Below, piece after piece: positions 42,781 to 54,104 of a stretch of DNA of 64,000 nt; positions within the stretch are counted from its first letter, which is position 1; each line of letters opens with the position of its first letter. The DNA is from Ryuthela nishihirai (taxonomy: Eukaryota; Arthropoda; Arachnida; Araneae; Heptathelidae): positions 2,415,156 through 2,479,155 of the forward strand of contig JAWZYU010000027.1 in NCBI GenBank assembly GCA_038380435.1, given 5' to 3'. The position numbers were made by a program, and so were the translations under genes. The notes beneath the pieces were generated by a model, which did no database searches, had not been told where the DNA came from, and saw only the letters and a program-made list of their open reading frames with translations.

Positions 42781-43211
42781 ATATAAAATACTAACTCCCT
42801 GAAGGGAGATGTATCCAATATGTGAGGAGGAAGAAATTGGACTTAAATCAACTATGTAAACAACTACCATGCAGCCACTTAACTGTGACTGTGAGACACA
42901 TGAGCAAGGAATTAGTAACACTTGTATCTTCTGCCATTACCCCATGTGCTACAGCCAGTCTTGAAACAACAAGCTCTGGCTAAGAAGGCTCTTTGTTTAA
43001 ATATAGTTCAATTTGAGGGGTTGGAGCCATGCATAAATGATATAAATGATAAAAATCAGGGGCTTGCTTCAACATAGAGTAACGTTAACAAACAAATCAG
43101 TAGTACCATGTAGTACTTCTTAGAAATGGCATTCAAATGGCTTTAACAAATTATTTATATTGAAGTTTAATAAAAATGTTCATCAAATGAAAAAGAAAAT
43201 ATTATTTTTCA
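42781..43211. other. No gene seen
   Basis: No recognisable gene or repeat partner. Confidence 0.25.
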
Positions 43212-43440
43212 ATATTGCCTAATAATTTAGGTCATACATTAAAATAAAGATATCTGAATTCAATGCATATTTCCTATGGGTAAATGCCTGGAGTAAATTT
43301 ATTTTTTAATTATGATTGAATTATGTATTTTTATAATATATATATATAAGAATACTTCTGTGGAAAAAAGTTTTGCCGATGTGTGGGATTCAAACCTACA
43401 TCTCTCTAGAAACATGCCAAAGTGTTCTAAGAAAATCTGT
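43212..43440 (+). repeat. Dispersed repeat plus tRNA-like segment
   Basis: 43212-43310 repeats 38095-38200. 43368-43425 (GCCGATGTGTGGGATTCAAAC, then CTACATCTCT and GAAACATGCCAAAG) is the minus-strand tRNA-like segment of the 38650-38776 family, here without its inverted partner. A (TA)n run is at 43338-43348. Confidence 0.6.
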
Positions 43441-43665
43441 TCAGAATGTCCAAAGTGTTTTAAGAAAATATGATATATGGTTCGGCACTTTAATTCTCGA
43501 TACTCCACACAGAAATGGTATGAACTGTCCTTTTTTTTTCAGCACCACCAAGGAAGTAAATGGTGAAGTACTCTTTCTAATTATTCCATTATCTAACATC
43601 TGCTGTATCTGCCTGTCCAGTTCACCTTGCAATGCATAATGAACCAAATAAGGCACGTTACAAAC
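43441..43665 (-). pseudogene. Gypsy-type LTR retrotransposon RT fragment
   Basis: Minus-strand codons YALQGELDRQIQQMLDNGIIRKSTSPFTS match the start of the RT domain of Ty3/Gypsy pol (usually ...MLDxGIIxPSxSPxxSPVVLVxKKDG); VVLKKKGQFIPF follows, then the frame is lost. The region further upstream on this strand (43670-44260) may be decayed pol/gag but I cannot recognise it. Confidence 0.7.
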
Positions 43666-43669
43666 AGGA

Positions 43670-44500
43670 TGGTCTGGTTATAAATGTATTTTGTGCTTCA
43701 TTGCTCTATTTTTTTTTCTATTCATTTATTTCTATTTCTGGCAATTCCACTGATATCTCTCACAAAACTATACCTATAATGCATAAATAACATAGGGATG
43801 TTATGCTCTCAATTTAGCAGGGTACTTTTCCTTTGCTCTGGGAGGAGGGAGATCAGCATTCAGCATGGATTGTCTATTTCCCTGCCTCTCTGTGGGAACA
43901 GTCTATTTGTTTCTGCTGCTTCCTTCTTCCTGTTTTCTCCCTCTCTTTCTTCATGTCTATAGTTCTCTTTGCCCCTGTTGTATGTTTGACAGTATTGAGC
44001 CCTGTGACCTCTCTGTCTGCAGGAATAATCTGTGGGTCACTATGGTGGCTCAGCCCTTCACACTCTTTCATAGCTCAATGCAGTTTCTTCTACTCTAATT
44101 GTTTGGTGAGCTCTTGCAATTTCTTCTATTACCACCTCACTCCCCATATCTATCTTCTGTATAACCCATTAACTTGTCTATTCTCATATCTAAGCATTCC
44201 TTGTTGCCCTGAAATTTACTCTTACTTATATTGTTCTGATCTTCTCAGGCTGCCTACATAAATATTCATTACTCTCCTCTAATAATGCTTTTCTTATCGC
44301 CTCTTCCAGTGTCTTAGGGTTGCGCGATAGCACAATTCTCCTGATATCTCTTGAAAACCTAGGGCTTGATGTGAGTGATATGATTGATTACTCTCTCTTA
44401 CGACACAATGGCCACTTTCCCCATGCCTCTTACTCTCTATGCTTTTCAATTCCAGCACAAAAGCCTGGTGCACCATAGCCCCAAAGTTCAAAATCCATTC
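43670..44500. other. Unassigned, possibly decayed Gypsy sequence
   Basis: The plus strand has a 142-codon hydrophobic, Cys/Ser/Leu-rich open stretch (43833-44261), and the minus strand a 65-codon Lys/Glu-rich one (44071-43874). C/T-rich composition on the plus strand explains the former. Position upstream of the Gypsy RT fragment on the minus strand suggests old retroelement sequence. Confidence 0.3.
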
Positions 44501-44505
44501 ATATA

Positions 44506-45531
44506 TACACCGAAGAGCCAAAACCTTCCAACCACCTGCATAGTATGATATTGGTCCTCCATGTGCCACCAAAATAGTTCTCCAGCAAAGCATGGATGCT
44601 ACAATATTTCTAAAGGTATCTTGTGATATCTGGTACCAACATGTCACCAGCAGATCCTTTAACTCTTGTAAAGTTATGTGGTTGAGCTGCCACAGATCGG
44701 ACATTCTGTTCCAACACAAACCACAGATGCTTGATTGGATTGATATCTGGGGAATTTGGTGGCCAGGCCAAGTTGATTGGATTGATATCTGGGGAATTTG
44801 GTGGCCAACCTGTAAGTCTTCCCCATGTTCCGTGAACCATTCTCGAACAATTTGGGTGGTATAGGGCATTATTCTGCTGAAAGAAGGCACTACTAGAGGG
44901 AAATACCGTCGCTGTGAAAGGATGTCCGCGTGGTCTGCAATGATGTTTAAGTAGGTAAACGATGCACATATACATGGCTGTTCACATGGTGCAACAGGAA
45001 ACGAGATTTATCGGACAGGACAAACTTCTTTCAATCATTCAAGGTCTAGTTTTGATGCTCGCTTGCCCATTGTAAACACTTTCGATGGTGAACCAAGGTT
45101 AGCATGGGCACTCAGAGCGGCCTGCGGCTACGCATACTCATTTTCAGCAGAGTTTGATGTACTGTGCTTTTGCTCACCTCTAGCATCGATGAGCCATGGT
45201 CAGCACACACCTTGCCAGGGGTTCGTGGTTTTTCTCTCCTCAGACCACTTTCTGAAGGTACTAACCATGGCTGACCGTGAGCACCACACAAGCCTTGCCG
45301 TCTTGGAAATGCTCTGACCCAGTCATCTGGTCATTACAATTTGGCCTTTGTCAAACTCACTTAAAGTCTGCTGCCTTTCCCATCTGAAGAACAAGAATAA
45401 CACTGATTAACAGAGCCCAGTAGAAGGTGTTATTTATAGTTTCATGATCTTCACATGCACCGTTGTTTATCTGCAGTTGCTCTGATTTGCATAAAGATGC
45501 GCTAGTCATAATGTTTTGGGTCATTGGTGTA
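44506..45531 (-). mobile_element. Tc1-like transposon, same family as 28947
   Basis: The termini TACACCGAAGAGCCAAAAC (44506) and GGGTCATTGGTGTA (ending 45531) are inverted repeats bounded by TA. The minus-strand transposase runs from the HTH region (about 45330-45060: SISKTARLVWCSRSAMVSTFRKWSEE read in frame) to the catalytic end at about 44620. The length of 1.03 kb implies internal loss. Confidence 0.88.
44610..44975 (-). pseudogene. Tc1 transposase C-terminus with duplicated third-Asp motif
   Basis: FFQQNNALYHPN is the second catalytic region with Asp changed to Asn. The third region reads WPPNSPDINPI twice, because a 42-bp unit is tandemly repeated (44731-44765 and 44773-44807); the duplication preserves frame. 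The frame is shifted relative to the N-terminal half, so no full protein is made. Confidence 0.8.
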
Positions 45532-45534
45532 TTT

Positions 45535-46068
45535 TCCTCTAACTGTTTCATCACATTGACCATGCTGTTGTACTGGATTGTTAGGAATTAATTTCTGATC
45601 TGCCTTGAACTGAGCTTTTGTAACTGTCCTACTGGGAAATCTCACTGTGTCCCAGCAGTCCAATCTGCTACTGGTTTAGAAAAATTCATGTATAATTTAG
45701 AGGCGTGAAAACTAAACAATATGAAGTATATTTAAAATATGAAGTAATTTAAAATTTGTACTTGATGTAAAACAGTAAATGAAAAAAGGAAACAAATATC
45801 CTCTTATTAAAAATTGATCAAAAATGTTTACACTTACTAAGCTTCTGCTTGGAATTAATGTATTCCACAAAATATCTAAGAAGGAGATGGCTAACAGATT
45901 CAGATTGGCTTAGACCACGAAATTGCTGAGGACTGAAAATGGAATTTATGCTGTGCAATATGATGCCCAGTGCAATAATTTTTTTTATATAATTTCCAGC
46001 TTGATTAGCCTGGAAGCTGCACTTCTCTTTATTACAAAGTGCAATATAACTGGAAAATTTTTAGAATA
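45535..46068. other. No gene seen
   Basis: AT-rich DNA without a recognised repeat. Confidence 0.25.
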
Positions 46069-46096
46069 TTCATTATCATCTTCAAGCAGCCATGGG

Positions 46097-48600
46097 CTAT
46101 GGAGGTCCAATCAGACCATGCAATTTAATTCTCCAAGCATATCTGTCCTGAACTACATCTGCTGCATCTGGCCACTGCACACCAATTCTACCAAGGTCCT
46201 GTTTGACATTATCTGCCCACCACATCCTAAGTCTCCCCCTCTTTCTGCAGCCTTTAGGCACACTGTTCATAACCCTATTCGCTAATCTATAATTATCTCT
46301 ACGGGCAACATGGCTAAACCAACACAGTCTCTCTCTGCATAATATGCTGCTTAAAAGAGGTAGCCGATTCCTTTGCCTAACCTCATCATTACTTATAAAG
46401 TTGAGCTGCCCAAGATATTGTGTAAGCATCTAGAATCAAAAGCATCAAGTTTCCTGTTATCTTGCTTACAAAGCATCCAAGTTTCACTACCATAACTAAC
46501 TCTAAAAAGAACCAAACTATTATACAGCCCAATTTTAATCTTTAGGTGTATTCACCGATATCTCCACACTCTCTATAGATTCTTAAAAGTCCCAGCAGCA
46601 GTCCCTATTTGTCTGTTAATCTCATGCCGCACATCACCAGTATCAGTTACATAGTTCCCAAGATAATTAAACTGAGACATCTGCTCAAAAGTGCATCTAT
46701 TCAGATTAACTGAACCATAGCCAGCCTGACTAATTTTCATCACTTTAGTGTTCTCTCAGTTTATCACCAAACCTACTCTACAAGTCTTTCCAACTTTCAC
46801 ACACGACCAAGTTGTTATAGAGTATTTTCGTTTTGTTAACTAACTTGTCTGGTATGACATACAATCTTGCAATCAACCAAAAATTATGTCGATGAACAGA
46901 GTCAAAAGCCTTTTTAAAATCAACTAAGCTAGCGACCAAAGATTTCTGAAACTCTAAACATTTCTCAAGAATCTGCCTGGGTAAAAATATCTGATCTACA
47001 CATCTCCTACCACTTCTGAATCCACACTGTTCATCACACAACTGTCTGTCAACCAAATTCTTAATTGTATTAAGCACAATCATGCAAAGAACTTTTCCTG
47101 GAACAGAAGGTAGGCTGATATCCCTTATAGTTATCAAAAGAACTGCAATCACCTTTTTTAAAAATAGGGATAGTAATAGCTCTGGTAAAAGCCATATGAA
47201 CAATACCTTTATCATAAAAGATATTTAAAATTTCAGTCATCCATGTAGTAACCGAAACATTCCCAGTTCTAAGCATTTGAGTAGTAATTTCATCTACCCC
47301 TTGGGATTTATGAAGAAATGGCCAAAATAACTTCAGATTGTGTTATAGGGCCAACATTAAAGCCAATAATGCATCTATCATCATTACAAACAATGGGAGT
47401 AGAACTAATCACATTGTTTAGAACATCACTGAAATGCTCATCCCACCTAGCCATGAGAGAATCCTCACCTTCTATAACCTTACCTTGATTATTCTTTAAT
47501 CCCTGTATACCTCTTCATTTTCTGTCGCACAAAACATTAACTATCTTGTACAGCTCTCTGCTGTTGGGCTGTGTAACTGCTTCCTTGGCTTTGTCAGCCA
47601 AGCCAAAGATTCTTATCAGCTGCTAATTGATACTTTACACATTTATTAAGCTCTCTGTAATGCTTTTTATTAGGACTGCTGTCATAATGACTAAGTAGCC
47701 TATCATGATAAGCTTTAGCTATAACTGGGTCTTGCAGAGCTTCAGTATTAAAGGTAAATTTTTTAACCCTAGCACAACACTTCATAAGTTTGAGTTGCAA
47801 GGCACTTTTAAGAAGGTAATGGTCAGATCCAATTTCAACTTTCCTCTATGACCTGGTATTCCTAACAGAACTAGCCCATTTGCTGTTAATTAATGTGTAA
47901 TCAATCATATTCTTATGCAGCCCATCAGGTGAAACCCATATGTACTTATGTATGTCGTGGTGTTTGTAATAAGTGTTAGTTATTTATTCTGAATCCATTG
48001 AGTTTACTTACCTGTAGGAGACATTGCCCATTGCAGCTACCGATACCAAAAGGGCCTATCACTCCTCCCCAAAGGTCAGAGTCAGTACCAACTTTGGCAT
48101 TGAAGTCACCTAGAACAAGGGTAATCTCCTTTTTTGACAGAATTCAAAATATCATGAAGTTGTTCGTAAAACCTATCCTCATCCTCATCCTCAGTTGGGG
48201 CATAGCAGCAGATAACATTGAAGTCTTTAATGCTTGTCTGAAATTTTGCTGTAAGAAACCTTTCATTAATGCACTCATATCCAAGAAGAGCATCACTAGC
48301 GTGTCTGCTGAGAAGCAGACCCACGCTTTGGTGATGCTTATTATCTTCCCTCCCTGAAAAGAGAATTTTAAGATTATTTTTAAGAATCTGACCTTTATCT
48401 GTCCATCAGGTCTCTTGCTAGCCAAGAATATCTAAATTATAATGGTGAAATTCTTGTGTGAGGACATCAGGAGATAAAGCTCTGTGCAGAGTCCTCACAT
48501 TCCAACTACCTATGGAGAGAAAACGGTTAGTGGCATGTTTAAAGAAACTATGTTTATTGAGAGAGGGAATGCTGACAATATTAAGCAGCCCCCTAATCTC
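46097..48600 (-). pseudogene. LINE E endonuclease-RT polyprotein, broken
   Basis: Readable parts on the minus strand: SIGSWNVRTLHRAL...NLDILG (48520-48420), GLLLSRHASDALLGYECINERFL (48325 onward), VICCYAPTEDEDE, the GDFNAKV region near 48090, then the linker KKFTFNTEALQDPVIAKAYHDRL (47760-47690). RT codons follow: WMTEILNIFYDKGIV (47250), VDRQLCDEQCGFRSGRRCVDQIF, LVDFKKAFDSVHRHN (46900, first Asp). The C-terminal region is open at 46429-46097 (RERLCWFSHVARRDNY, WPDAADVVQDRYAW). Stops and frameshifts throughout. Confidence 0.88.
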
Positions 48601-48827
48601 AGGCATGGGGCAAAGACCAATTCCCCCACTGCTAAAGGCTGAAGCCACCTACACTGGAAGATTTCCTCCAATGTAGGATTTGTGCAATGACCTCTGCTCA
48701 GGATTATCCACCAGCTTATAAAACATATCCTGTGAATCTATTCACTTAGAGCTGTCAACCCACAAACAAACAGAAAACACAACAGAAGATTTTCCCTCCA
48801 CAGAAGCCTACCATTGCAGCAAAATCA

Positions 48828-49119
48828 CGCAAAATTCCCCGCCCTGCCCACGGTCAGTAGGGGACACCGATGGGCTTGGAAAGACCGACGTCCATCGGAT
48901 GGGACGTTAAACTGTGGCCCCGTGTGCGGGAGAGCCATACCCTGTGCACGTTAAAGAACACGCTGGATGGCCTTGACGGGAGGCTACCATCTGTCTCCCA
49001 ACAGCTGTTCCAGTGGGTCCCCTCTCCCAACCTTCTCTGAGCCTTTGGGGTCCATGTGACCTGGCCATTTAGCCCATGGCGTGCAAAAAAGTGCTGCTCA
49101 GAGGTAAAACAACAACAAC
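48828..49119 (+). mobile_element. SINE1 copy, 5'-truncated, in LINE E
   Basis: It starts inside the body (GCAAAATTCCCCGCCCTGCC), lacking the tRNA head, and ends with an (AAC)n-type tail. A perfect 12-bp duplication GCAGCAAAATCA lies at 48816-48827 and 49120-49131. Removing the insert restores LINE 5' UTR sequence seen at 54945-54960. The body is near consensus, so the insertion is young. Confidence 0.93.
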
Positions 49120-49139
49120 GCAGCAAAATCAGGATCAGG

Positions 49140-49868
49140 AAAAATGTAAAAAAAAATTATTGGAAAGAAATATTACAGTTAAGAAAATACTTTTTCTGAA
49201 AATGTTTATATCTTATGTAGATATTTAATTTATCTTTTTCTTTTGATTTGTAAGAAATTTAAGCGAAGCATTGCTTCGATGGATATTTTGCAACTGAATA
49301 AAAATATTTTAAAGCAAATAAAGTTTATTTTAATTCAATTACTGAAATTGAAATCGAACCCTTTCAGATCACTGTATTAGATAATGACACCTATGGAAAA
49401 GTTTACCTTTGTAACAGAAGTAAAATTGACTTAAGAATTACAAAGTCTGACTAGTAGTTATGAAATTTAATTGAAAATGGTACTAAAATAAGCTTTACTG
49501 TTTAAAAGTTGAAATTTTCAGTATAATGCCATGATCAGATGTCTCCTAAGGTAGCTATCATTTGAGGTTCATATATGTTAAATCAGTGGCGGCTTGTGAC
49601 AAAAAGTTTGGTGTGCACTTTGACTACTACAGATAAGTCCCAGATGCAAGGGGAAAAAATTGGATAGATACCTGATATTGAACTCAACCAAATAGGTTTG
49701 AAAAGATGTTTTGTAAAACACATTTTTTCCAGCTATTCTCAAAACGCATTATTTAACAAAATATTTTGGGAAAAACAACAACAACAACAAAAAAAAACCC
49801 TGAAAAGATGTTTTTGTTCTTTATACTTTAATTCAATATTTTGTCTCTCCACTGTAATAATATATATA
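49140..49868. other. No gene seen
   Basis: AT-rich; a short (AAC)n/A-rich tract lies at 49777-49797. No repeat partner recognised. Confidence 0.25.
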
Positions 49869-49870
49869 TA

Positions 49871-51033
49871 CAGTCGAACTTGGTTATAACAAGCACCAGG
49901 GAATCGACAAAATTTCCTCATTATAATCATTACTCACAATATTAGTGATGAGTTAAATCTATCTCCAATTTTTTTTTAATTCTCAACATCTTGATAAAAA
50001 GTTAGATTCAAAAAGCAAAAGAAATATTAAGGAGGAAAAAATAATATAACAACATATCTACATATTATTTGTATTATATGTAATATGCTTGTATAAACTA
50101 CAATACACTTAATATTAAACACAATTTATTTGTCCGTATTTTGAAAACCTTACACTTAATACTAAGCACAATTTATTTCTCCATAATTGAAAACAATAAT
50201 AATATTAACAATAAACATGATTTCAATTAGTCTTTTTAATTTATGAATCTTAAAATTGATGTGTGTTTTAAAGATTTCACTTTGATATTTCTCAAATTTC
50301 TCTTTAAAACACTCAACACGTTACAAGTCTCATTATTTGCTTTAGTTCCTTCAAACAAATTGACTAATGTGCAATGCTTCATTGACATTTGTAAGCTCAC
50401 ACTTTTTAAATTTTTTTGTTTTGGTTATGTTGTTTTCCAGTGCTGATATGTAATCATCTTTATTCTTCCACAATGTCGATACTATTGAAGAGGACAAAGA
50501 AAACTTTTTATGCACTTCAACATTTTTTGCACCATGTTTGTGAATTATCACGAATAATTTCGACTTTTTCTCAAATCAAGTGAAAGACACTTTGTTAGTA
50601 GACATGTTTCTGGTGGAAGGATTCATTTCTAACTGATTTTACAGTTACACGTTTTGCATTGTTTGGGTAAAGGGGTGGGGGTGGGGAAGCAGGACCAGAC
50701 GCTAGACACCGGAGAGATAGAGTGGGGATGGTCCCAAGGACAAGGTTAGGTCATAAACCAGTCTGCAATCTGATGTGGGTGGTCATAAAAGTTGTCACCC
50801 ATTTCATTTTTTTGTATTCCAAGAATAGGATACCATTTCTGACTATCCAAGCAATTAAGAATTTTTGCATGTGTCCATATTTACCAAACTTTTTACGGTA
50901 TATTCATGTAGTAAGCTCGTTATAAAAGTGAGCAATTGTATGGGAATACGCATAAATTAAAATCATTATGGCTTTTTGCTCGTTACAGCCATGATCTCAT
51001 TATTTCCATGTTCATTACAACCAAGTTTGACTG
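49871..51033 (-). mobile_element. pogo/Tigger-like DNA transposon
   Basis: The termini CAGTCGAACTTGGTTATAAC (49871) and, reversed, CAGTCAAACTTGGTTGTAAT (ending 51033) are about 24-bp inverted repeats flanked by TA. The minus-strand frame 50551-50351 encodes a CENP-B-like N-terminal helix-turn-helix. The DDE domain is missing. The region 50640-50740 is purine-rich and unassigned. Confidence 0.85.
50351..50551 (-). pseudogene. CENP-B-type HTH of a pogo transposase
   Basis: Codons read HGAKNVEVHKKFSLSSSIVSTLWKNKDDYISALENN, followed by KCELTNVNEAL. This is the psq-like HTH plus the start of the second DNA-binding helix set (usually ...LSxSTVSTIxKxKxxIxxAxE...EVDEAL). A 66-codon remnant without catalytic part; it supports the pogo call made from the termini. 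Confidence 0.75.
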
Positions 51034-51035
51034 TA

Positions 51036-51516
51036 TATATTTTTTCTCTGTTCTAATGGTGTTTAAAAACTATTCATGAAACTTAAGTCTAATATATAGA
51101 TTTACTATTTTTTGACTCCATTCTGATTATAAATTTATATTTATTATTTTAAGCTGAAGTACTTGTCATAAATTATCACCTGAAAATTTGTTTTTTCGTT
51201 ATATTTAATTTAAAATATTAATTTATTATTTATATGTGTGTGTGTTATTACATATATTAATTTACTTTACAATGAATTTGAAAAATTTGATATTGTTATA
51301 AAATGGATTATAAAGGACTGAAAAGTTACGGCTGCTAGGATTGAACCAGAGACCTTTAAATTGCAATTGAAAAAAAAAAGCATTTAGCCAAATGTGCTAT
51401 GCATTGCCAAAGAGATGTCATGATATATTTATTAGCATTCTCTTGTAGGCCAAATGTTTAACATAATTTATATTTTCATATCTAATATTGTTCTTATTTG
51501 TGCATAAGTATTATTC
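51036..51516. other. AT-rich, weak tRNA-like patch
   Basis: Around 51330-51415 a GCTGCTAGGATTGAACC segment resembles the reverse of a tRNA T-arm/B-box, but the rest of the cloverleaf is not convincing. Confidence 0.25.
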
Positions 51517-51520
51517 CTTG

Positions 51521-52221
51521 TGTAATGCTCCAAAGATTGTTAACTTTTCAAGTTGGACCTTTGATCCAAATTTATTCAAAATTCTGGATAGTTTTGTCGG
51601 TCGCCAAGCAATAATAACTTGCCAAATAAAGTTGAAATAGGGTTTGTTAGGTATTTATCAAGAGTTACTTATAAGTAAGAATTTGAAAAAGGATTGTCAA
51701 GTTTAATTAAAGTTTAAATATAATCAAAATATCAATTAACATTGCTCAAGAGAAAAATAGCAAAAATTCAAAAGTTTATTTTCAAAAAATTCAAAAACTC
51801 ACAAAATTCAATACAAAAGTTGGAGTACTAACAACTCACATCTGGCTAAATCTTAACTTCCACTAACTCATTCTGACTACTAAATCTCTACTAACTATAC
51901 TGTCAATTCTACCTCTGACTCTGTGACCTAACGTCACATAGTTATAACATGCGTACAAATCAGACAATGTCTGTTGTACGCCGGGAAAACATTTGAATAA
52001 TCTGATGATCACATTAGCTATGATGCAAGAGGGGTCATGTCCTACATGCGCACATTAGAGGTTGACAATCAAAAGTCAGAGTTGCGCATACACAACTCCT
52101 TCAGCTCGAAAATGAGAATTGCGATGTCCAAAAAATGAAATAATCTCCAAAATGATAAATATAACACAAATAAAGTAAAACTGGTTAAGGAAAAGTAAAA
52201 ATGAATGGGTGGACCATCACA
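51521..52221 (-). mobile_element. Solo LTR with 4-bp target duplication
   Basis: A 701-bp block begins TGTAATGCTCC and ends GGACCATCACA (TG...CA, with TGTRATG inverted ends). It is flanked by CTTG on both sides (51517-51520 and 52222-52225). Size, termini and the 4-bp duplication fit a solo LTR of a Gypsy- or Copia/BEL-type retrotransposon. It has no coding sequence. Related in inverse orientation to 4969-5813. Strand is set only relative to that copy. Confidence 0.8.
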
Positions 52222-52267
52222 CTTGGCAAAAAAAAGTCCACTACAAACAGGCCACTACAAAGGCCCT

Positions 52268-52420
52268 TCCTAGTCTAGTTGTTAGTGTTCCTGACTACTA
52301 AGACCAGCGGAGCATGTTCTAGTGTAAGTGTTTGTATGTTGTATGAGAAACCAGGACTAACATAGCTTCTATGTTATCTCCGTCCTTTGTGTAGGAGAGT
52401 ACCTTGTTCCTTTTTTAAAC
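52268..52420 (+). mobile_element. SINE3 copy
   Basis: The tRNA-like head CTAGTCTAGTTGTTAGTGTTC with A-box spacing is followed by the body CTTCTATGTTATCTCCGTCC and TTTGTGTAGGAGAGTACCTTG, and a T-rich end. Partner of the inverted copy at 28212-28366. Confidence 0.7.
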
Positions 52421-52424
52421 AAAT

Positions 52425-52788
52425 TAATTTAAAATTTAAATAAAAATGGTGACAGCCTGCCACAGTTAAATAAAGAATTTTCTTAGTAAAAGGATCTTCG
52501 ATTATTGGTTGTACTGGTAGAATCAGCCACTACAAAATGGTGACCTGGCTCCTGCAGTTCAGCGCTACTGTATTTCAGTGCATGTACATTTGTATTATCA
52601 CTATAATAGCTAATGCTAAGATTCCAGGCAGTGGTAGTAATATTAAAATTCATAATAAAAATATGGTAGCAGTTCACATATAGCCTTGATTCACAAAGTA
52701 AATGCTGTGATTGTCTGTGTAACCTGACAAATAATGATTACAAAATGAATATAAAAATGATGTTATGTGGAATTAGTCAAATTCATCT
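52425..52788. other. No gene seen
   Basis: No recognisable feature. Confidence 0.25.
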
Positions 52789-53016
52789 GAATCACTATCA
52801 TCATCATCAAGTAGCCATGGGCTACATAGGTCCAACCAGACCATGCAATTTAGTTCTCCAGCAAGTCTGTCCTGAGCTACATCTACTGCATCCGGCCACT
52901 GCACACCATTTCTAACAAGGTCCTGTTTGACATTGTCTGCGCACCGCATCCTAGGTCACCCCTTCTTTCTGAGGCCTTTAGGCACACTGTTCATAACCCT
53001 ATTCGCCAATCTATAA

Positions 53017-54087
53017 TTATTCATACGGGCAACATGGCCAAACCAACAGTCTGTCTCTGCACAATATGCTGCTTAAAGGAGGTTGCAAACTCCTTTGCCT
53101 AACCTCATCATTAGTTACAAAGTTGAACCACCTAATGACCAAGATACTGCGTAAGCATCTGGAATCAAAAGCATCTAGTTTCCTGTTATCTTGTTTACAA
53201 AGTGTCCAAGTTTCACTATCATAACTAACCCTAGAAAGAACCAAACTATTATACAGTCTAATGTTAGTCTTTAGGTGTATACGCCTATTTCTCCACAATC
53301 TCCATAGATTCTTAAAAGTCCCGGCAGCAATCCCTATTCGTCTGTTAATATCATGTCGCACATCACCAGAATCTGTTATATAGCTCCCAAGGTAATTAAA
53401 CTGTGACACCTGCTCAAGACTGCAACCATTCAGATTAACTGAATCACAACCTGCCTGACCAATGTTCATCACTTTAGTTTTCTCTCTGTTTAGCACGCTT
53501 GGCTACTGATCTAAGGGACCTGGGTTCGAGTCCCGGGTAAAGCATGGATGTATGTGTCGTTTTTCTGCTGAGGTCCTGCCATCCTCTCAGACCTTCTACT
53601 GTGGCATATAAACTGACAGGCTCCTGTCAGACCTCTGTGGCAAGCAGCTGCTTGAGGGGGTATTTTTTTTTATAACCAAACCTACTCTACTACCAGTCTC
53701 ATCAACAGCTCGAATGAAAGAGTTCATCTCATCAACATCATTTGCCAAAAGGTCTAAATCATCAGCATAATCTAAATCAGAAATTTTAATATCTCCAGAC
53801 CATTTAAGGCCAAAATCTTTCCCTTGCAATGAATTTCGCATAATGTAATCAATAACCATACTAAAGAGAAAAGGAGACAAAATGCACGCTTTTTGAACAC
53901 CAGAAGTAATGCTAAACCAATTGCTACAAGACTTATCAACTCTCACACACGACTCAGTGTTATTATAGAGAGCTTTGATTAAGTTAACTAACTTGTCTGG
54001 TATACAATATGATCTCACAATCAACCACAAATTATGATGATCAACAAATTCGAAAGCCTTTTTGAAATCAACAAAGCTAGCAACCAA
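53017..54087 (-). pseudogene. LINE F reverse transcriptase, interrupted
   Basis: 54087-53675 encodes FVDFKKAFEFVD, LIKALYNNTESCVRVD, SGVQKACILSPFLFSMVIDYIMR and DYADDLDLLA (YADD box intact), up to DETGSRVGLV. After the SINE the frame continues at 53496 with REKTKVMNIGQAGCDSVNLNG, NYLGSYITDSGD, RIGIAAGTFKNLW and LCKQDNRKLDAFDSRCLRSIL to 53017. The frames would join if the SINE were absent. The C-terminal frameshift matches that of copy D, so the two copies may share a recent source. Confidence 0.88.
53494..53672 (+). mobile_element. SINE2 inserted in LINE F
   Basis: It starts within the tRNA-like head (GCACGCTTGGCTACTGATC), with B-box GGTTCGAGTCC near 53524, then the body CGTTTTTCTGCTGAGGTCC, CTACTGTGGCATATAAACTG and the tail CAGCTGCTTGAGGGGGTATT followed by T. 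LINE sequence resumes immediately (TATAACCAAACC). The target duplication is only a few A/T bases and ambiguous. Confidence 0.88.
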
Positions 54088-54104
54088 ATGTTTCTGAAAC
54101 TCTA

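Larger units (their letters stand above)
46070..49138 (-). mobile_element. LINE copy E, from 5' UTR to 3' tail, split by SINE1
   Basis: On the minus strand: 5' UTR (from 49138, GGATCCTGATTTTGCTGC region, interrupted by the SINE at 48828-49119), endonuclease (48600-47800), linker, RT (47280-46560) and C-terminal region to the CTTGAAGATGATAATG tail near 46072. The 5' end is truncated by about 340 bp relative to copies A and B. Numerous frameshifts, and the middle of the RT including the YADD box is deleted near 46780-46760. Confidence 0.9.

Noticed and set aside
43833..44261. 142-codon hydrophobic protein on the plus strand
   Set aside because: Composition follows a C/T-rich tract, there is no recognisable family and a Gypsy fragment lies on the opposite strand next to it.
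48144..48425. 93-codon minus ORF and the related plus ORF at 55382-55588
   Set aside because: Out of frame with the endonuclease motifs of the LINE; they look conserved only because the LINE copies are similar.
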